DNA of 41,045 nucleotides from Acidobacteriaceae bacterium (GTDB lineage: Bacteria > Acidobacteriota > Terriglobia > Terriglobales > Acidobacteriaceae), in assembly GCA_003164255.1 (NCBI GenBank), contig PLST01000180.1:1431-42475 (forward strand). The letters run 5' to 3'. The notes beneath the pieces are model-generated. The model worked only from the letters and a program-made list of their open reading frames with translations, was not told the DNA's origin and made no database searches. Position 1 is the first letter of the stretch, and each line of letters opens with the position of its first letter. Position numbers and translations under genes: made by a program. Below, piece by piece: positions 33,875 through 41,045 of the stretch.

Positions 33875-33891
33875 TTGGCACAGTTCTTGGA
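33875..33891 (+). promoter_or_regulatory. Degenerate sigma-54-like site facing the exosortase remnant
   Basis: TTGGCACAGTTCTTGGA has a perfect -24 half (TTGGCAC) at correct spacing, but the -12 GC is GG. It could be the decayed promoter of the truncated exosortase-like gene at 34118. Confidence 0.35.
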
Positions 33892-33908
33892 GAAGGGGCT
33901 GCTAAATA

Positions 33909-33924
33909 GGGAAATGTTTTTCCC
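33909..33924. repeat. Palindrome GGGAAA-N4-TTTCCC (operator-like, site 1)
   Basis: Perfect six-base arms with a TGTT spacer. It shares the core GGAAA-N4-TTTCC with the palindrome 56 bases away, and lies 80-100 bases upstream of the minus-strand -24 element, as expected for an enhancer site. Confidence 0.55.
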
Positions 33925-33964
33925 ATCAAGTAGCCATCATTGTGACATCGAATTCCCATGGAAG

Positions 33965-33980
33965 TGGAAAAAGTTTTCCA
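33965..33980. repeat. Palindrome TGGAAAAAGTTTTCCA (operator-like, site 2)
   Basis: Seven-base arms with a two-base centre; the same GGAAA-N4-TTTCC core as site 1. The two centres are 56 bases apart, a little over five helical turns. Together they look like a paired binding site for one regulator. Confidence 0.55.
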
Positions 33981-34117
33981 TCTACCAGGGAAAACCTGTC
34001 ATCGACACCGATCCAGTAATTGGCAATCACCTTGGAGTGAACCTTCCCAACCTTGGCGCCCCAAATTGCTAGGGACGATGTAACCTACGAACGTGCGAAA
34101 GGTCTCTTACCGATATC

Positions 34118-34480
34118 ATGGCTCAGACCATTCAGGCTCAGAAGCTTTCCGCTAATCGATGCTCGCTTCGGCGCGTCCATTTTGCATCCAGATTCGTGCT
34201 TTTGGGTATGCTGCTGGGGGTAGTTTATTACGGCGCCGTGGTTAGAATGGTGAATATCTGGCCGCAAACCCCCTACGGTTCCTGCGGCTTTTTGATACCG
34301 CTTCTTGCTTGCTACCGGGCGTGGTATAAGGATCAAGTTATTCATAATAAAATAGTTGTGCAAGAGGACGTCGGAGTTGCAATCACTGCCTCCGGGTTGC
34401 GGCCATTTGTCATCGGAATCCGACAAACGCAACCCCGGCATTCACTTGAACACGGTCACTTCCCTCGGGCGACCTTCTGA
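34118..34480 (+). pseudogene. Truncated exosortase-like N-terminal fragment
   Basis: This 120-codon ORF carries FVLLGMLLGVVYYGAVVRMV, then NIWPQTPYGSCGFLIPLLAC and YRAWYKDQVI. This resembles the first TM pair and loop of exosortases (short hydrophobic helix, W..P.YSHGFLVPL..YL.WRR). The usual SHG is SCG. Soon after, the sequence loses membrane character and the frame stops; the later helices carrying the catalytic Cys, Arg and His are absent, and I found no continuation in other frames up to the flippase gene. It is most simply a decayed 5' fragment. No good ribosome binding site precedes it. An unrelated small membrane protein is the alternative. Confidence 0.45.
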
Positions 34481-34624
34481 GACTGCTTCGCTCTCTAGGA
34501 CAGCCCTGAAAAGACTGCGCTAGAGTGTAACGAGTGGCATGATGAACCTCTTCACAGTCTGAAAGATTCCCTGGACATAGAAGACCAACACCAGGAGGCC
34601 CCCCGGGCCAGAGATGGAATTGTA

Positions 34625-36157
34625 ATGTCGAACACGAAGACGATCGCTAAGAATACAGGATGGTACGGCCTCGAGAGGCTGATCAATGCAATTCTCACGG
34701 TTTGTACGTCGATTGCGATCGCCCGGACCCTTGGTCCAGCGAAAATGGGTTACATCATCTACGTTTCTTGGATCGCGTCCATGGTTGGCGAACTGGGCGG
34801 ACTGGGTATTCCCGCAACCACTCGAAAGTACATGGCGGAGTTCCTCGGGATGGGCGACCGGGGAACAGCACGGTACATTTTTTTCCGCACATTGGGTCTG
34901 CAGGCGGCGCTCGCGACTGTTGTCACGGGTGGACTTCTTGTCTGGGTTCTCAGGGATGCCGCCGGCGACTACAAGCTGGCCTCGGCGCTGATTGTTCTCA
35001 GCATCTGGCCGGCCATGGTGAACTCCATCCCGGCGCAAGCGAATGTCGCGGCTGAGGAAATGTCGAAAAACCTGCCGGCTTCCTCTATTTCCATCCTCAT
35101 TTACTTCGCCATGATTATCGCCACAGTGGTCTTCCATTGGGGAGTCGTTGGCGTCGGCGCGTCCATGCTCCTTATGCGTCTTACTGATTTTTTGTTACGT
35201 CTTTTCCCCACCTTGACCGGCGTCCTCTTGTGGGAGACTACCCATGTTCAGCCGGTAGGATTGGGCAACAGGATGTTGTCTTTTGCCTGGCAGAGCGTCG
35301 CCATCATGATTGTTGAAATGGTCGTTTGGCAGCGGTCGGAGTTTATCCTGCTCAAACATCTCTGCGCCGATATCCGCCAGGTCGCGTTTTACTCCGTTGC
35401 CTTCAGCATGGCCGAGTGTCTTTTGATCAGCGCACAGATTTTCGGCTCCGCGGCAGGCGCCACCATCTTTGCCCAATATGGCCGCGACAAGTCCAGACTT
35501 CCAAGCATCACGGCATCCACTTTTCGCTACCTTGCCCTCACGTCGATTCCGCTTCATTTTATTGCCGCGGCCCTCGCGGCGCCGGCCTTGCTTGTTGTTT
35601 ATGGCAAGCAGTACGTGGGCGCTGCAATGGTTGTTACCATTGCCCCCCTCCTCTGCCTGCCCAAGGCCTTTATCGGGCCCATACAGGGCCTTCTGCAGAG
35701 CTACGAGCGGCAGACCGTCATTATTTTTGCGATGGTGCTCGCTAGCATCGTCGATATCGGCGTCGCCTGGTACCTCATTCCCGCGCACGGGGCGGTTGGC
35801 GCGTGCATCGGCAGCGGCGCGGCGGAGATCACCGCCATCGGCCTGATGTGGGCGATCGCTATACATCTTTACGAGGTGAAGCTCCCCTGGGTCTTCCTGG
35901 CAAAGGTCCTATTCATTAGTGTGGCGGCGTCGCTCACCGCCCACTACATCGCCATCCTCCTCGCCCCACTTTTGGGGATTCTGTGCGGCGGAAGCGCCGC
36001 AGTGGCTGTCCTCTTTGGGCTGCTCATCCTGATGCGCGCCTTGAATCCAGAGGACCAAGAACGCTTCAACACCCTCACAGCCTCACTGCCGAAGCGAGTC
36101 TCCGGGCCGGTCAATAAGGCTTTGGGGCTGCTGTGTCGGCCGGCATTTGCACGATGA
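34625..36157 (+). CDS. Polysaccharide flippase (Wzx/MOP superfamily)
   Basis: This 510-residue protein has about 14 hydrophobic segments spread over its length. It begins MSNTKTIAKNTGWYGLERLI and includes CTSIAIARTLGPAKMGYIIY, the Wzx-type N-terminus, and later VFHWGVVGVGASMLLMRLTD and SIVDIGVAWYLIPAHGAVGA. MOP-type flippases move undecaprenyl-linked repeat units across the inner membrane, the step needed before polymerisation. It is transcribed away from the EPS operon, 144 bases after the exosortase-like fragment. The start at 34625 lacks a strong ribosome binding site (AGATGGAAT). A possible small frame begins in its stop codon. It completes a Wzx/Wzy/Wzz-type pathway with the ligase-like and chain-length genes. 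Confidence 0.9.
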   Translation: MSNTKTIAKNTGWYGLERLINAILTVCTSIAIARTLGPAKMGYIIYVSWIASMVGELGGLGIPATTRKYMAEFLGMGDRGTARYIFFRTLGLQAALATVVTGGLLVWVLRDAAGDYKLASALIVLSIWPAMVNSIPAQANVAAEEMSKNLPASSISILIYFAMIIATVVFHWGVVGVGASMLLMRLTDFLLRLFPTLTGVLLWETTHVQPVGLGNRMLSFAWQSVAIMIVEMVVWQRSEFILLKHLCADIRQVAFYSVAFSMAECLLISAQIFGSAAGATIFAQYGRDKSRLPSITASTFRYLALTSIPLHFIAAALAAPALLVVYGKQYVGAAMVVTIAPLLCLPKAFIGPIQGLLQSYERQTVIIFAMVLASIVDIGVAWYLIPAHGAVGACIGSGAAEITAIGLMWAIAIHLYEVKLPWVFLAKVLFISVAASLTAHYIAILLAPLLGILCGGSAAVAVLFGLLILMRALNPEDQERFNTLTASLPKRVSGPVNKALGLLCRPAFAR

Positions 36158-36381
36158 ACGTCTTTCTTATCCAACATGGAGGCCCGCGGATCCTACATGG
36201 CCCATTCAGTGACTCCACGGTTGCGTTAGGGTCGGAGAGCGCATTAAGGTGCGCGCCTAGCTACTCTTCGTCAAGCGTCTTCCCAGGTCCGGGCAATTGC
36301 CGACAAGGAGTTCTCGGCCGGCCACGGCAATGGAGAACCGGTCAAATCCTGAGGTCTCCCCGACTCTTCACAGGAAGATAG
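36154..36381 (+). CDS. Possible truncated ORF coupled to the flippase
   Basis: An ATG overlaps the flippase stop (ATGA), starting MNVFLIQHGGPR, which looks like the first strand of a Rossmann-type enzyme such as a glycosyltransferase. The rest (75 residues, Ser/Pro/Arg-rich) does not look folded. It may be the remnant of a former downstream glycosyltransferase gene, or chance. Confidence 0.2.
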   Translation: MNVFLIQHGGPRILHGPFSDSTVALGSESALRCAPSYSSSSVFPGPGNCRQGVLGRPRQWRTGQILRSPRLFTGR

Positions 36382-37045
36382 GATTAAGGCGAGCCAGTCT
36401 CTCGTTCAGCAGGCATTCGTTCGGCTGAAGCGGCATGCAGGAATGAGCCAGGGACTCCGGCGCCTTTCAATCAGACATAAAGAGCCGTCGCGCGTTTTTC
36501 ACAAGATGCTTCCAACCGTAATTCGGTCGATCCTGAAAAAGTCGCGTTTTAGTTGTTTCGCATTTCATCTGCTGGCCGATGGGAACCTGGACGGAGTGAA
36601 ATTGCCCCAGATGTCCAGCAGGCTGGAGATAAAATTACGACAAATGCTCCGGGGAGCTTGTGAAAGTTCATAGCCGTGGCCGCCAGCACGGCGTTGATCG
36701 CATCGCTCGCAACGCCCTTCAGCCAATTGCGCTCCATCTGGTATGCCAGCTTCAGATGTCCGACGGAGATTCCTTTTGGAAGAAAGAGTAAATCCGCTTG
36801 CAAGTTATTGAAGAGTTGAGAAAGGTGCCTAACAACCCGCGCTGGAAACGGAGGATTCCTCTCGGAAATCAGTTTCTTGGGTTCGCTTTAGAACGACGAG
36901 CCGCTTTATGCAGCGATTGCGGTGGTAGAATGGCAGGAAGTTTTGTGTCAAGGTCAGATAATAGTTTAGTTGTGCGACTCCCAACTTCTTGCCACGCGTT
37001 TTTACAGGGCACAAATCAATGCCTAAAATGCATTCCTGATCTGCC
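36382..37045. other. Gene-poor region around an IS remnant
   Basis: Apart from the IS5-type fragment at 36612-36773, no supported gene is seen. Short frames on both strands lack recognisable motifs, and no clear promoter was found for the acyltransferase. Confidence 0.4.
36612..36773 (-). mobile_element. C-terminal remnant of an IS5-family transposase
   Basis: The minus strand encodes VGHLKLAYQMERNWLKG, then DAINAVLAATAMNFHKL, matching the conserved end of IS5/ISL-type DDE transposases (IGHLKxDxRMxRNxLKG...DAINALLAAAxxN). The Glu expected just upstream (IEPVIGH) is missing, and no N-terminal part or terminal repeats are visible, so it is a dead fragment. Confidence 0.65.
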
Positions 37046-38272
37046 GTGGCAATCAGCAGGGGACCATTCAGACCAACTCATCCGAGGTACTCTAGATTGA
37101 GAGACAGCTTGGGCAATTCAGAGCGGCGGCTGGTCCTCTCCAACCTCTTTTCCGGCTCCATCCATGAACTTTTGCATCCTCCCTCAGGCCAGATACCGTT
37201 TCTTGATGGACTGCGGACCATCGCCATACTGCTGGTAGTCAACGCGCACCTTAGCGCCAGGTTTTCCCAGACATTTGGCTCCAACTCATTTTCCAGGCTT
37301 CCCTTCGTCACCAACGGTTGGATCGGAGTCGATCTCTTCTTCATCCTTAGCGGGTTTTTCATCGGCGGTCAGCTTTGGAAAGAGATTCAAAGAACCGGTA
37401 CAGTCGCCGTGGGCAGATTCATTCTCCGCAGAGGATTTAGGATCTGGCCCTTGTACTTCTTCACATTTCTATGTGTCTTTGTCTGGAGCCTTGCCTTCGG
37501 AAATGGCCTGGCCGCCAAGGGATTCGGCTGGTCCGACCTGATCTTCGCCACCAACTACGTCAATCATGGCATCGTCATGGGCAGTTGGTCTCTTTGCACG
37601 GAAGAGCAGTTTTATATTGTCGTTCCCCTGCTGCTCTTTTATTTCGCGTCCCGCACGCCGAGCCTTCGTAACTACCGTCGGTGGCTCTGGGTTGTCCTAC
37701 TCTCCGTTCCTCTGCTTCGTGCCGTAATTTGGATCTGCTACACGGGGCACTTCTTCGTCCATGACCCGCAACTGTTCGCTTCTATCTATTACGCGTCCTT
37801 AACGCACTGCGATGGCCTCATCATGGGGCTGATCATTTCCAATTTGTGGATCGCGCGAGAGCATCCAAAGGGCAAGTTCGCCTCGCCTTGGCCCTTGATG
37901 ATCGTCGCCACATTGTTGGCGGCAGCTTTATACGTGATCCAGAAGGAGATTTTCGATTTTACGACTCTTGCGCTTCTTTTCGGTGCGCTCGCATGGCTCG
38001 GCCTGCAGCACCGTCTCGCAATCTTCAATGCCAAGCCTTTTTATTGGATATCCCGGCTTTCCTTCGGCATGTATCTCAACCATGAATACATGGGCCCCTG
38101 GCTTGTGCAGTCACTACCTCCCAACTTGATTGCCTTACTTCACTCGCCAATATTGGCCAATTTCTTGGTATTTTGCCTGCTTACCTTGATGTCGGCCGCC
38201 GTATCTCTTGTTACTTTCTGCCTAGTTGAGCATCCCTTCCTACAGATGCGGAAAGTTGTGCTTGGACACTGA
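37046..38272 (+). CDS. Acyltransferase-3 family membrane protein (OafA-like)
   Basis: This 408-residue protein has about 10 TM helices. Family motifs are IPFLDGLRTIAILLVVNAHL (with the catalytic-type His), GVDLFFILSGFFIGG, RRGFRIWPLYFF and GSWSLCTEEQFYIV (the WSLxxEEQFY motif). Such enzymes O-acetylate or O-acylate polysaccharides in the envelope, a plausible modification of the local EPS. The start is uncertain: GTG 37046 has no ribosome binding site; a TTG at 37097 follows GAGGT and still leaves about 30 residues before the first helix. It sits between two transposase remnants, so it may be a transferred or surviving piece of a larger cluster. Confidence 0.88.
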   Translation: MAISRGPFRPTHPRYSRLRDSLGNSERRLVLSNLFSGSIHELLHPPSGQIPFLDGLRTIAILLVVNAHLSARFSQTFGSNSFSRLPFVTNGWIGVDLFFILSGFFIGGQLWKEIQRTGTVAVGRFILRRGFRIWPLYFFTFLCVFVWSLAFGNGLAAKGFGWSDLIFATNYVNHGIVMGSWSLCTEEQFYIVVPLLLFYFASRTPSLRNYRRWLWVVLLSVPLLRAVIWICYTGHFFVHDPQLFASIYYASLTHCDGLIMGLIISNLWIAREHPKGKFASPWPLMIVATLLAAALYVIQKEIFDFTTLALLFGALAWLGLQHRLAIFNAKPFYWISRLSFGMYLNHEYMGPWLVQSLPPNLIALLHSPILANFLVFCLLTLMSAAVSLVTFCLVEHPFLQMRKVVLGH

Positions 38273-39456
38273 AACCTGCATACGGCGAGCCATATCCAGC
38301 CCACCGGGAAACTGAATACACCCACGAACGCTCCAAGGTGTTTGCCAGATCTATTGTCGCCTCACGTCGACGTCGACTTGCGCGCAGCAACGCAGTCCGG
38401 ATCTGCGCCAGTATGTTTCATCCCGCCCGTTGTCGCTGGCAAGCCATCTGCGCCTTAAACACTGCTGCGCGGCTCCTCTGTGATCGCCTACTCATCGACT
38501 CCCCTGACCCACACCGAACGCGACGCCGCGCTGTTGATACTGGCCGAAAAAAACACGCCGTTGCGATAAGCCCAAAGATCCATCAGCTGACCCTAAATTC
38601 ACTCCCGTTGTCACAGAACAGCATTTTCGGCAAACCGCGCTGCTCCTTCAACCTGTCCAATACCCGCACCATGTCTTCTCCTTCCAGAATCTGGCCGGCT
38701 TCGATGGCCAGACTTATCCGGGTATAGATATCCACGATCGTCAACGATCGGGGGTGTCTGTCGTCGCGGAGCTGGTCCTCCACGAAGTCCATCGCTCAGA
38801 CCTCGTTAGGCCCGGTTGGGCGAAACCGCTCCTCTCGATGAACCATGAATCGCCGTCTTCCACCTTGCCGTTTAAGCCGCCAAGGCCTTCTTCGTTGCAC
38901 AGCCGATACACAAGATCCTTGTCTACTTACCAGCCCTCGCGATTCAATAGAGCGCGGATCATTCGGTACCCGTACACCACTCTGCTCTGTGAGATCTCCT
39001 TCGTCAGCATGCGAAGCTCGATCCGCTGGTCCTGGTGGGTGTCGTGGCCATATTTGGCCCTCGCCAGTTCCAGAACGCAACCTGCCGTTCGCTCAACCAG
39101 TGGCTCTGTTCCAGATACTCGGCCAGAGGTCAGCGCCGGGAGGGAACTACAACTGGCGGGAGCGTCTTACAACTTTTGTTCAACTTGCAATTCCTACCAG
39201 AAGGCGTACACTTCTTTCGAATCAGCCCTGAACTTAGAAACTTCAAAGGAAATTTGCCATGAATGTTGCGCCCAGATCTCTCCTTGCGACCTTGGTTTCT
39301 ACCAGAAATCCGCGTACGTTCGCTCCCAGCGCTTCGTTGCTGAGACTGCTTGCTGACGTACGTATGGCTGTAGCCTGCATCTGGCGTGGGCTCCAAATCG
39401 GGAACGTGGGCCGTACAAGAAGCCCGAAGTATCATGTGCGCGCGAGCGGCTGTCTC
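38273..39456. other. Region between acyltransferase and NHL gene
   Basis: It contains the IS3-type remnant (38525-39110) and otherwise no supported gene. Frames near 38338-38727 and 39130-39507 are shadows or non-coding. Confidence 0.4.
38525..39110 (-). mobile_element. Broken IS3-family transposase (OrfB) remnant
   Basis: Minus-strand pieces in different frames match IS3 OrfB in order: LRMLTKEISQ, VVYGYRMIRALLNREGW, an in-frame TAA (about 38929), VDKDLVYRLCNEEGLGGL, then MDFVEDQLRDDRHPRSLTIV and DIYTRISLAIEAG, FCDNGSEF (a DDE Asp region) and, after another shift, LMDLWAYRNGVFFS. The nonsense codon, at least one frameshift and missing final DDE Glu region show it is inactive. No OrfA or terminal inverted repeats were found. 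Confidence 0.78.
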
Positions 39457-41045
39457 ATGAAATCGTTCAGTGCAGCAAGTCTGCTCATTCTGATTGCCAA
39501 CTGCCAATTCTTGCTCGGTCAGACGGGCACAAACCTTGGTTCCGTGAATATCGGTAGCAGCGCTACTGTGACAGTTACCGCAGTTTTTCAGCAGGCGGGT
39601 ACTTTAGGCACCATCGCTGTGCTTACCAAAGGTGCAACGGGACTCGACTTTACAAACGCCGGAACCGGGACATGTGCCGTCAGCACACCCTACGCCGCTG
39701 GAGCATCCTGCACGGTCAATGTGACCTTTACGCCGAAGGCATCCGGGACCCGGTATGGCGCGGTAACGCTCACTGACGGATCGAGCACTGTGCTAGCGAC
39801 CAGTTACGTATACGGAACTGGTAACGGCCCGCAGATAGTCTTCACATCCGGCCCCCTTAGCACCATTAGCACAATCCTTTCTTCTCCTGACGGCGTGGCG
39901 GTGGACGGGAATGGCAACGTCTACGTCGCATACCAGGATCGCACCATCGTGTACGAGATTCTGGCGGCAGGCGGCTACTCCACGACGGTAGAAGTGGCAA
40001 GCGGGTTCACCTGGCTGAGCAGCATAGCCGTGGACGGGAGCGGAAATGTCTTCGTTTCGGACTACCAATTAAACGCGGTTTATGAGATTGTAGCGGTCGG
40101 AGGGAGCATCCCGGCCACTCCCGTAATCAAGACTCTTGGCAGCGGCTTCCTTCAGCCTTCGGGCGTAGCGGTGGACAAAGGCGGGAACGTCTATGTCGCG
40201 GATACTGGGAACAACGCCGTGAAGGAGATTCTTGCGGTCAACGGCATCATACCGGCCACTCCCGTAATCAACACGCTTGGCAGCGGGTTCAATCTTCCAG
40301 GTGACGTGGCTGTGGATGCAAGCGGGGATGTCTTTGTCGCCGATGAAAACAACAATGCAGTGAAAGAGATCGTTGCTGTCGGAGGCGTCATCCCGGCCAC
40401 TCCCGTAATCAACACCCTTGGCAGTGGCTTTAGCTACCCTATTGGTGTCGCGTTGGACGGGAATGGGAACGTCTTCGTCGCAGATACTTTTAATAACGCA
40501 GTGAAGGAAATAGCAGTTGCAGGCGGTTACAGCACCGTCACCACTTTCGGCACCGGGTTCAGCTCGCCCTTTGGAGTGACTGTGGACGGAGACGGTAACA
40601 TCTACGTCGCTGATACGGGCAATAATGCTGTGAAAAAGCTGGATTTCGCCGATATACCGAGTCTGGCATTTTCCGGGACGGCAGTTGGAGCAACCAGCAC
40701 TGACAGCCCGCGGACCGTGACGGTGGAGAACGACGGCAATGCAACCCTGAGTTTCCCCGTTCCTACGACAGGAAACAACCCGAGCATCTCGCTCAACTTT
40801 GTTTTGGACAGCGCCGTGACATCAGCCTGCCCTCTTTTGACGACCAGTTCGTCAACGGCGGGGACACTGGCCGCCGGTGCTTCCTGCCTTTTGCCCATCA
40901 GCTTTGAACCAACGGTATTGGGAACTTTTAGCGGGTCGTTGGTTCTGAAAGATACGAACCTGAACGCTGCTTCGCCTAACTACACCACACAGAGTATTGC
41001 GTTGAGTGGAGCAGGTGTTAAGACGCCGACGGTGACGGTAACGCC
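39457..41045 (+). CDS. Secreted protein with Ig-like and NHL repeats (3' end outside window)
   Basis: The frame is open from ATG 39457 to the window end (at least 529 residues). A Sec signal (KSFSAASLLILIANCQFLLG) is followed by a Cys-containing Ig-like domain (about residues 25-125; GTGTCAVSTPYAAGASCTVN, VTFTPKASG), then six or so NHL repeats of about 47 residues (PSGVAVDKGGNVYVADTGNN, AVKEI), which form a beta-propeller, and then another Ig-like domain (ISFEPTVLGTFSGSL). Such proteins are common in acidobacteria as secreted or surface proteins that may bind polysaccharide or proteins. The in-frame ATG at 39364 would not give a signal peptide, so 39457 is used. The C-terminus, which would show any sorting signal, is not in view. 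Confidence 0.88.
   Translation, partial: MKSFSAASLLILIANCQFLLGQTGTNLGSVNIGSSATVTVTAVFQQAGTLGTIAVLTKGATGLDFTNAGTGTCAVSTPYAAGASCTVNVTFTPKASGTRYGAVTLTDGSSTVLATSYVYGTGNGPQIVFTSGPLSTISTILSSPDGVAVDGNGNVYVAYQDRTIVYEILAAGGYSTTVEVASGFTWLSSIAVDGSGNVFVSDYQLNAVYEIVAVGGSIPATPVIKTLGSGFLQPSGVAVDKGGNVYVADTGNNAVKEILAVNGIIPATPVINTLGSGFNLPGDVAVDASGDVFVADENNNAVKEIVAVGGVIPATPVINTLGSGFSYPIGVALDGNGNVFVADTFNNAVKEIAVAGGYSTVTTFGTGFSSPFGVTVDGDGNIYVADTGNNAVKKLDFADIPSLAFSGTAVGATSTDSPRTVTVENDGNATLSFPVPTTGNNPSISLNFVLDSAVTSACPLLTTSSSTAGTLAAGASCLLPISFEPTVLGTFSGSLVLKDTNLNAASPNYTTQSIALSGAGVKTPTVTVT
40107..40529 (+). repeat. 141-base tandem repeat encoding NHL blades
   Basis: The block CCGGCCACTCCCGTAATCAA occurs at 40111, 40252 and 40393, exactly 141 bases (47 codons) apart, with nearly identical flanks (TTGGCAGCGG-type). 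The close DNA identity suggests recent duplication of NHL blades within the gene. Confidence 0.85.

Larger units (their letters stand above)
33798..34117. other. Regulatory intergenic region upstream of the EPS operon
   Basis: This roughly 320-base region has no supported ORF, is AT-richer than its surroundings and holds two sigma-54-like sites and two operator-like palindromes, listed separately. Confidence 0.5.

Noticed and set aside
35195..35866. 223-codon minus-strand frame inside the flippase gene
   Set aside because: The opposite strand encodes a clear 14-helix flippase; the antisense product has no recognisable motif.
36829..37014. Minus-strand 61-codon frame next to the IS5 remnant
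   Set aside because: It does not match the expected upstream part of an IS5 transposase and has no recognisable motif.

Overview
The window looks like a chromosomal stretch of a GC-rich Gram-negative bacterium, most likely an acidobacterium (class Terriglobia). This is an inference. It rests on an exosortase/PEP-CTERM-type exopolysaccharide locus, sigma-54 enhancer-binding proteins (EBPs) next to it, a secreted protein combining Ig-like and NHL repeats, and small proteins of a style I associate with that phylum. No rRNA, tRNA or CRISPR was seen.

Layout. (1) 1-6.9 kb, housekeeping: a 5'-truncated TPR/SLT lytic transglycosylase, a small Cys-rich protein, a small membrane protein, and a heavy-metal-type RND efflux pair (lipoprotein adaptor plus 1052-residue CzcA-like pump) without an outer-membrane partner. 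(2) 7.2-13.0 kb, regulatory and envelope genes: a PEP-CTERM protein, a PilZ-domain protein, a convergent unknown gene, an NtrC-type regulator with an atypical receiver domain, and a divergent receiver-less EBP. Clear -24/-12 (sigma-54) sites precede the PEP-CTERM, PilZ and EBP genes. (3) 13.0-23.7 kb, sugar genes: a YdcF/DUF218 membrane protein, three GT4 glycosyltransferases, an AlgD-like and a WbpA-like nucleotide-sugar dehydrogenase, a deacetylase-like protein and an O-antigen-ligase-like protein. This part contains a roughly 330-bp duplication and a frameshifted wecB (UDP-GlcNAc 2-epimerase) remnant. (4) 23.9-33.8 kb, one tightly packed minus-strand operon with four 4-base overlaps: degenerate EBP, Wza-like export protein, outer-membrane beta-barrel, Wzz-like chain-length protein, ExeA-like ATPase, BY-kinase, polyisoprenyl-phosphate sugar transferase, membrane GT2 and a secreted unknown. 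(5) 34.1-41.0 kb, eroding accessory end: a truncated exosortase-like ORF, a flippase, an acyltransferase, IS5- and IS3-family transposase remnants, and the start of a large secreted Ig/NHL protein that runs off the window.

How the genes fit together: dehydrogenases and cytoplasmic glycosyltransferases make sugar donors and build a lipid-linked unit on the sugar-transferase product. The flippase and ligase/polymerase act at the inner membrane, the Wzz/BY-kinase/ATPase set controls chain length, and the Wza-like protein and beta-barrel export the polymer. Three EBPs and the sigma-54 promoters suggest that polymer synthesis, a PEP-CTERM surface protein and a PilZ (c-di-GMP) effector form one sigma-54 regulon.

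Most unusual points: the operon-leading EBP has lost both the GAFTGA loop and the Walker-B aspartate; different inverted repeats lie 70-150 bp upstream of three of the sigma-54 promoters; and the only exosortase-like gene in view is a fragment, so the PEP-CTERM protein would need an exosortase encoded elsewhere. All domain and family names come from reading the sequence by eye; no database search was run.
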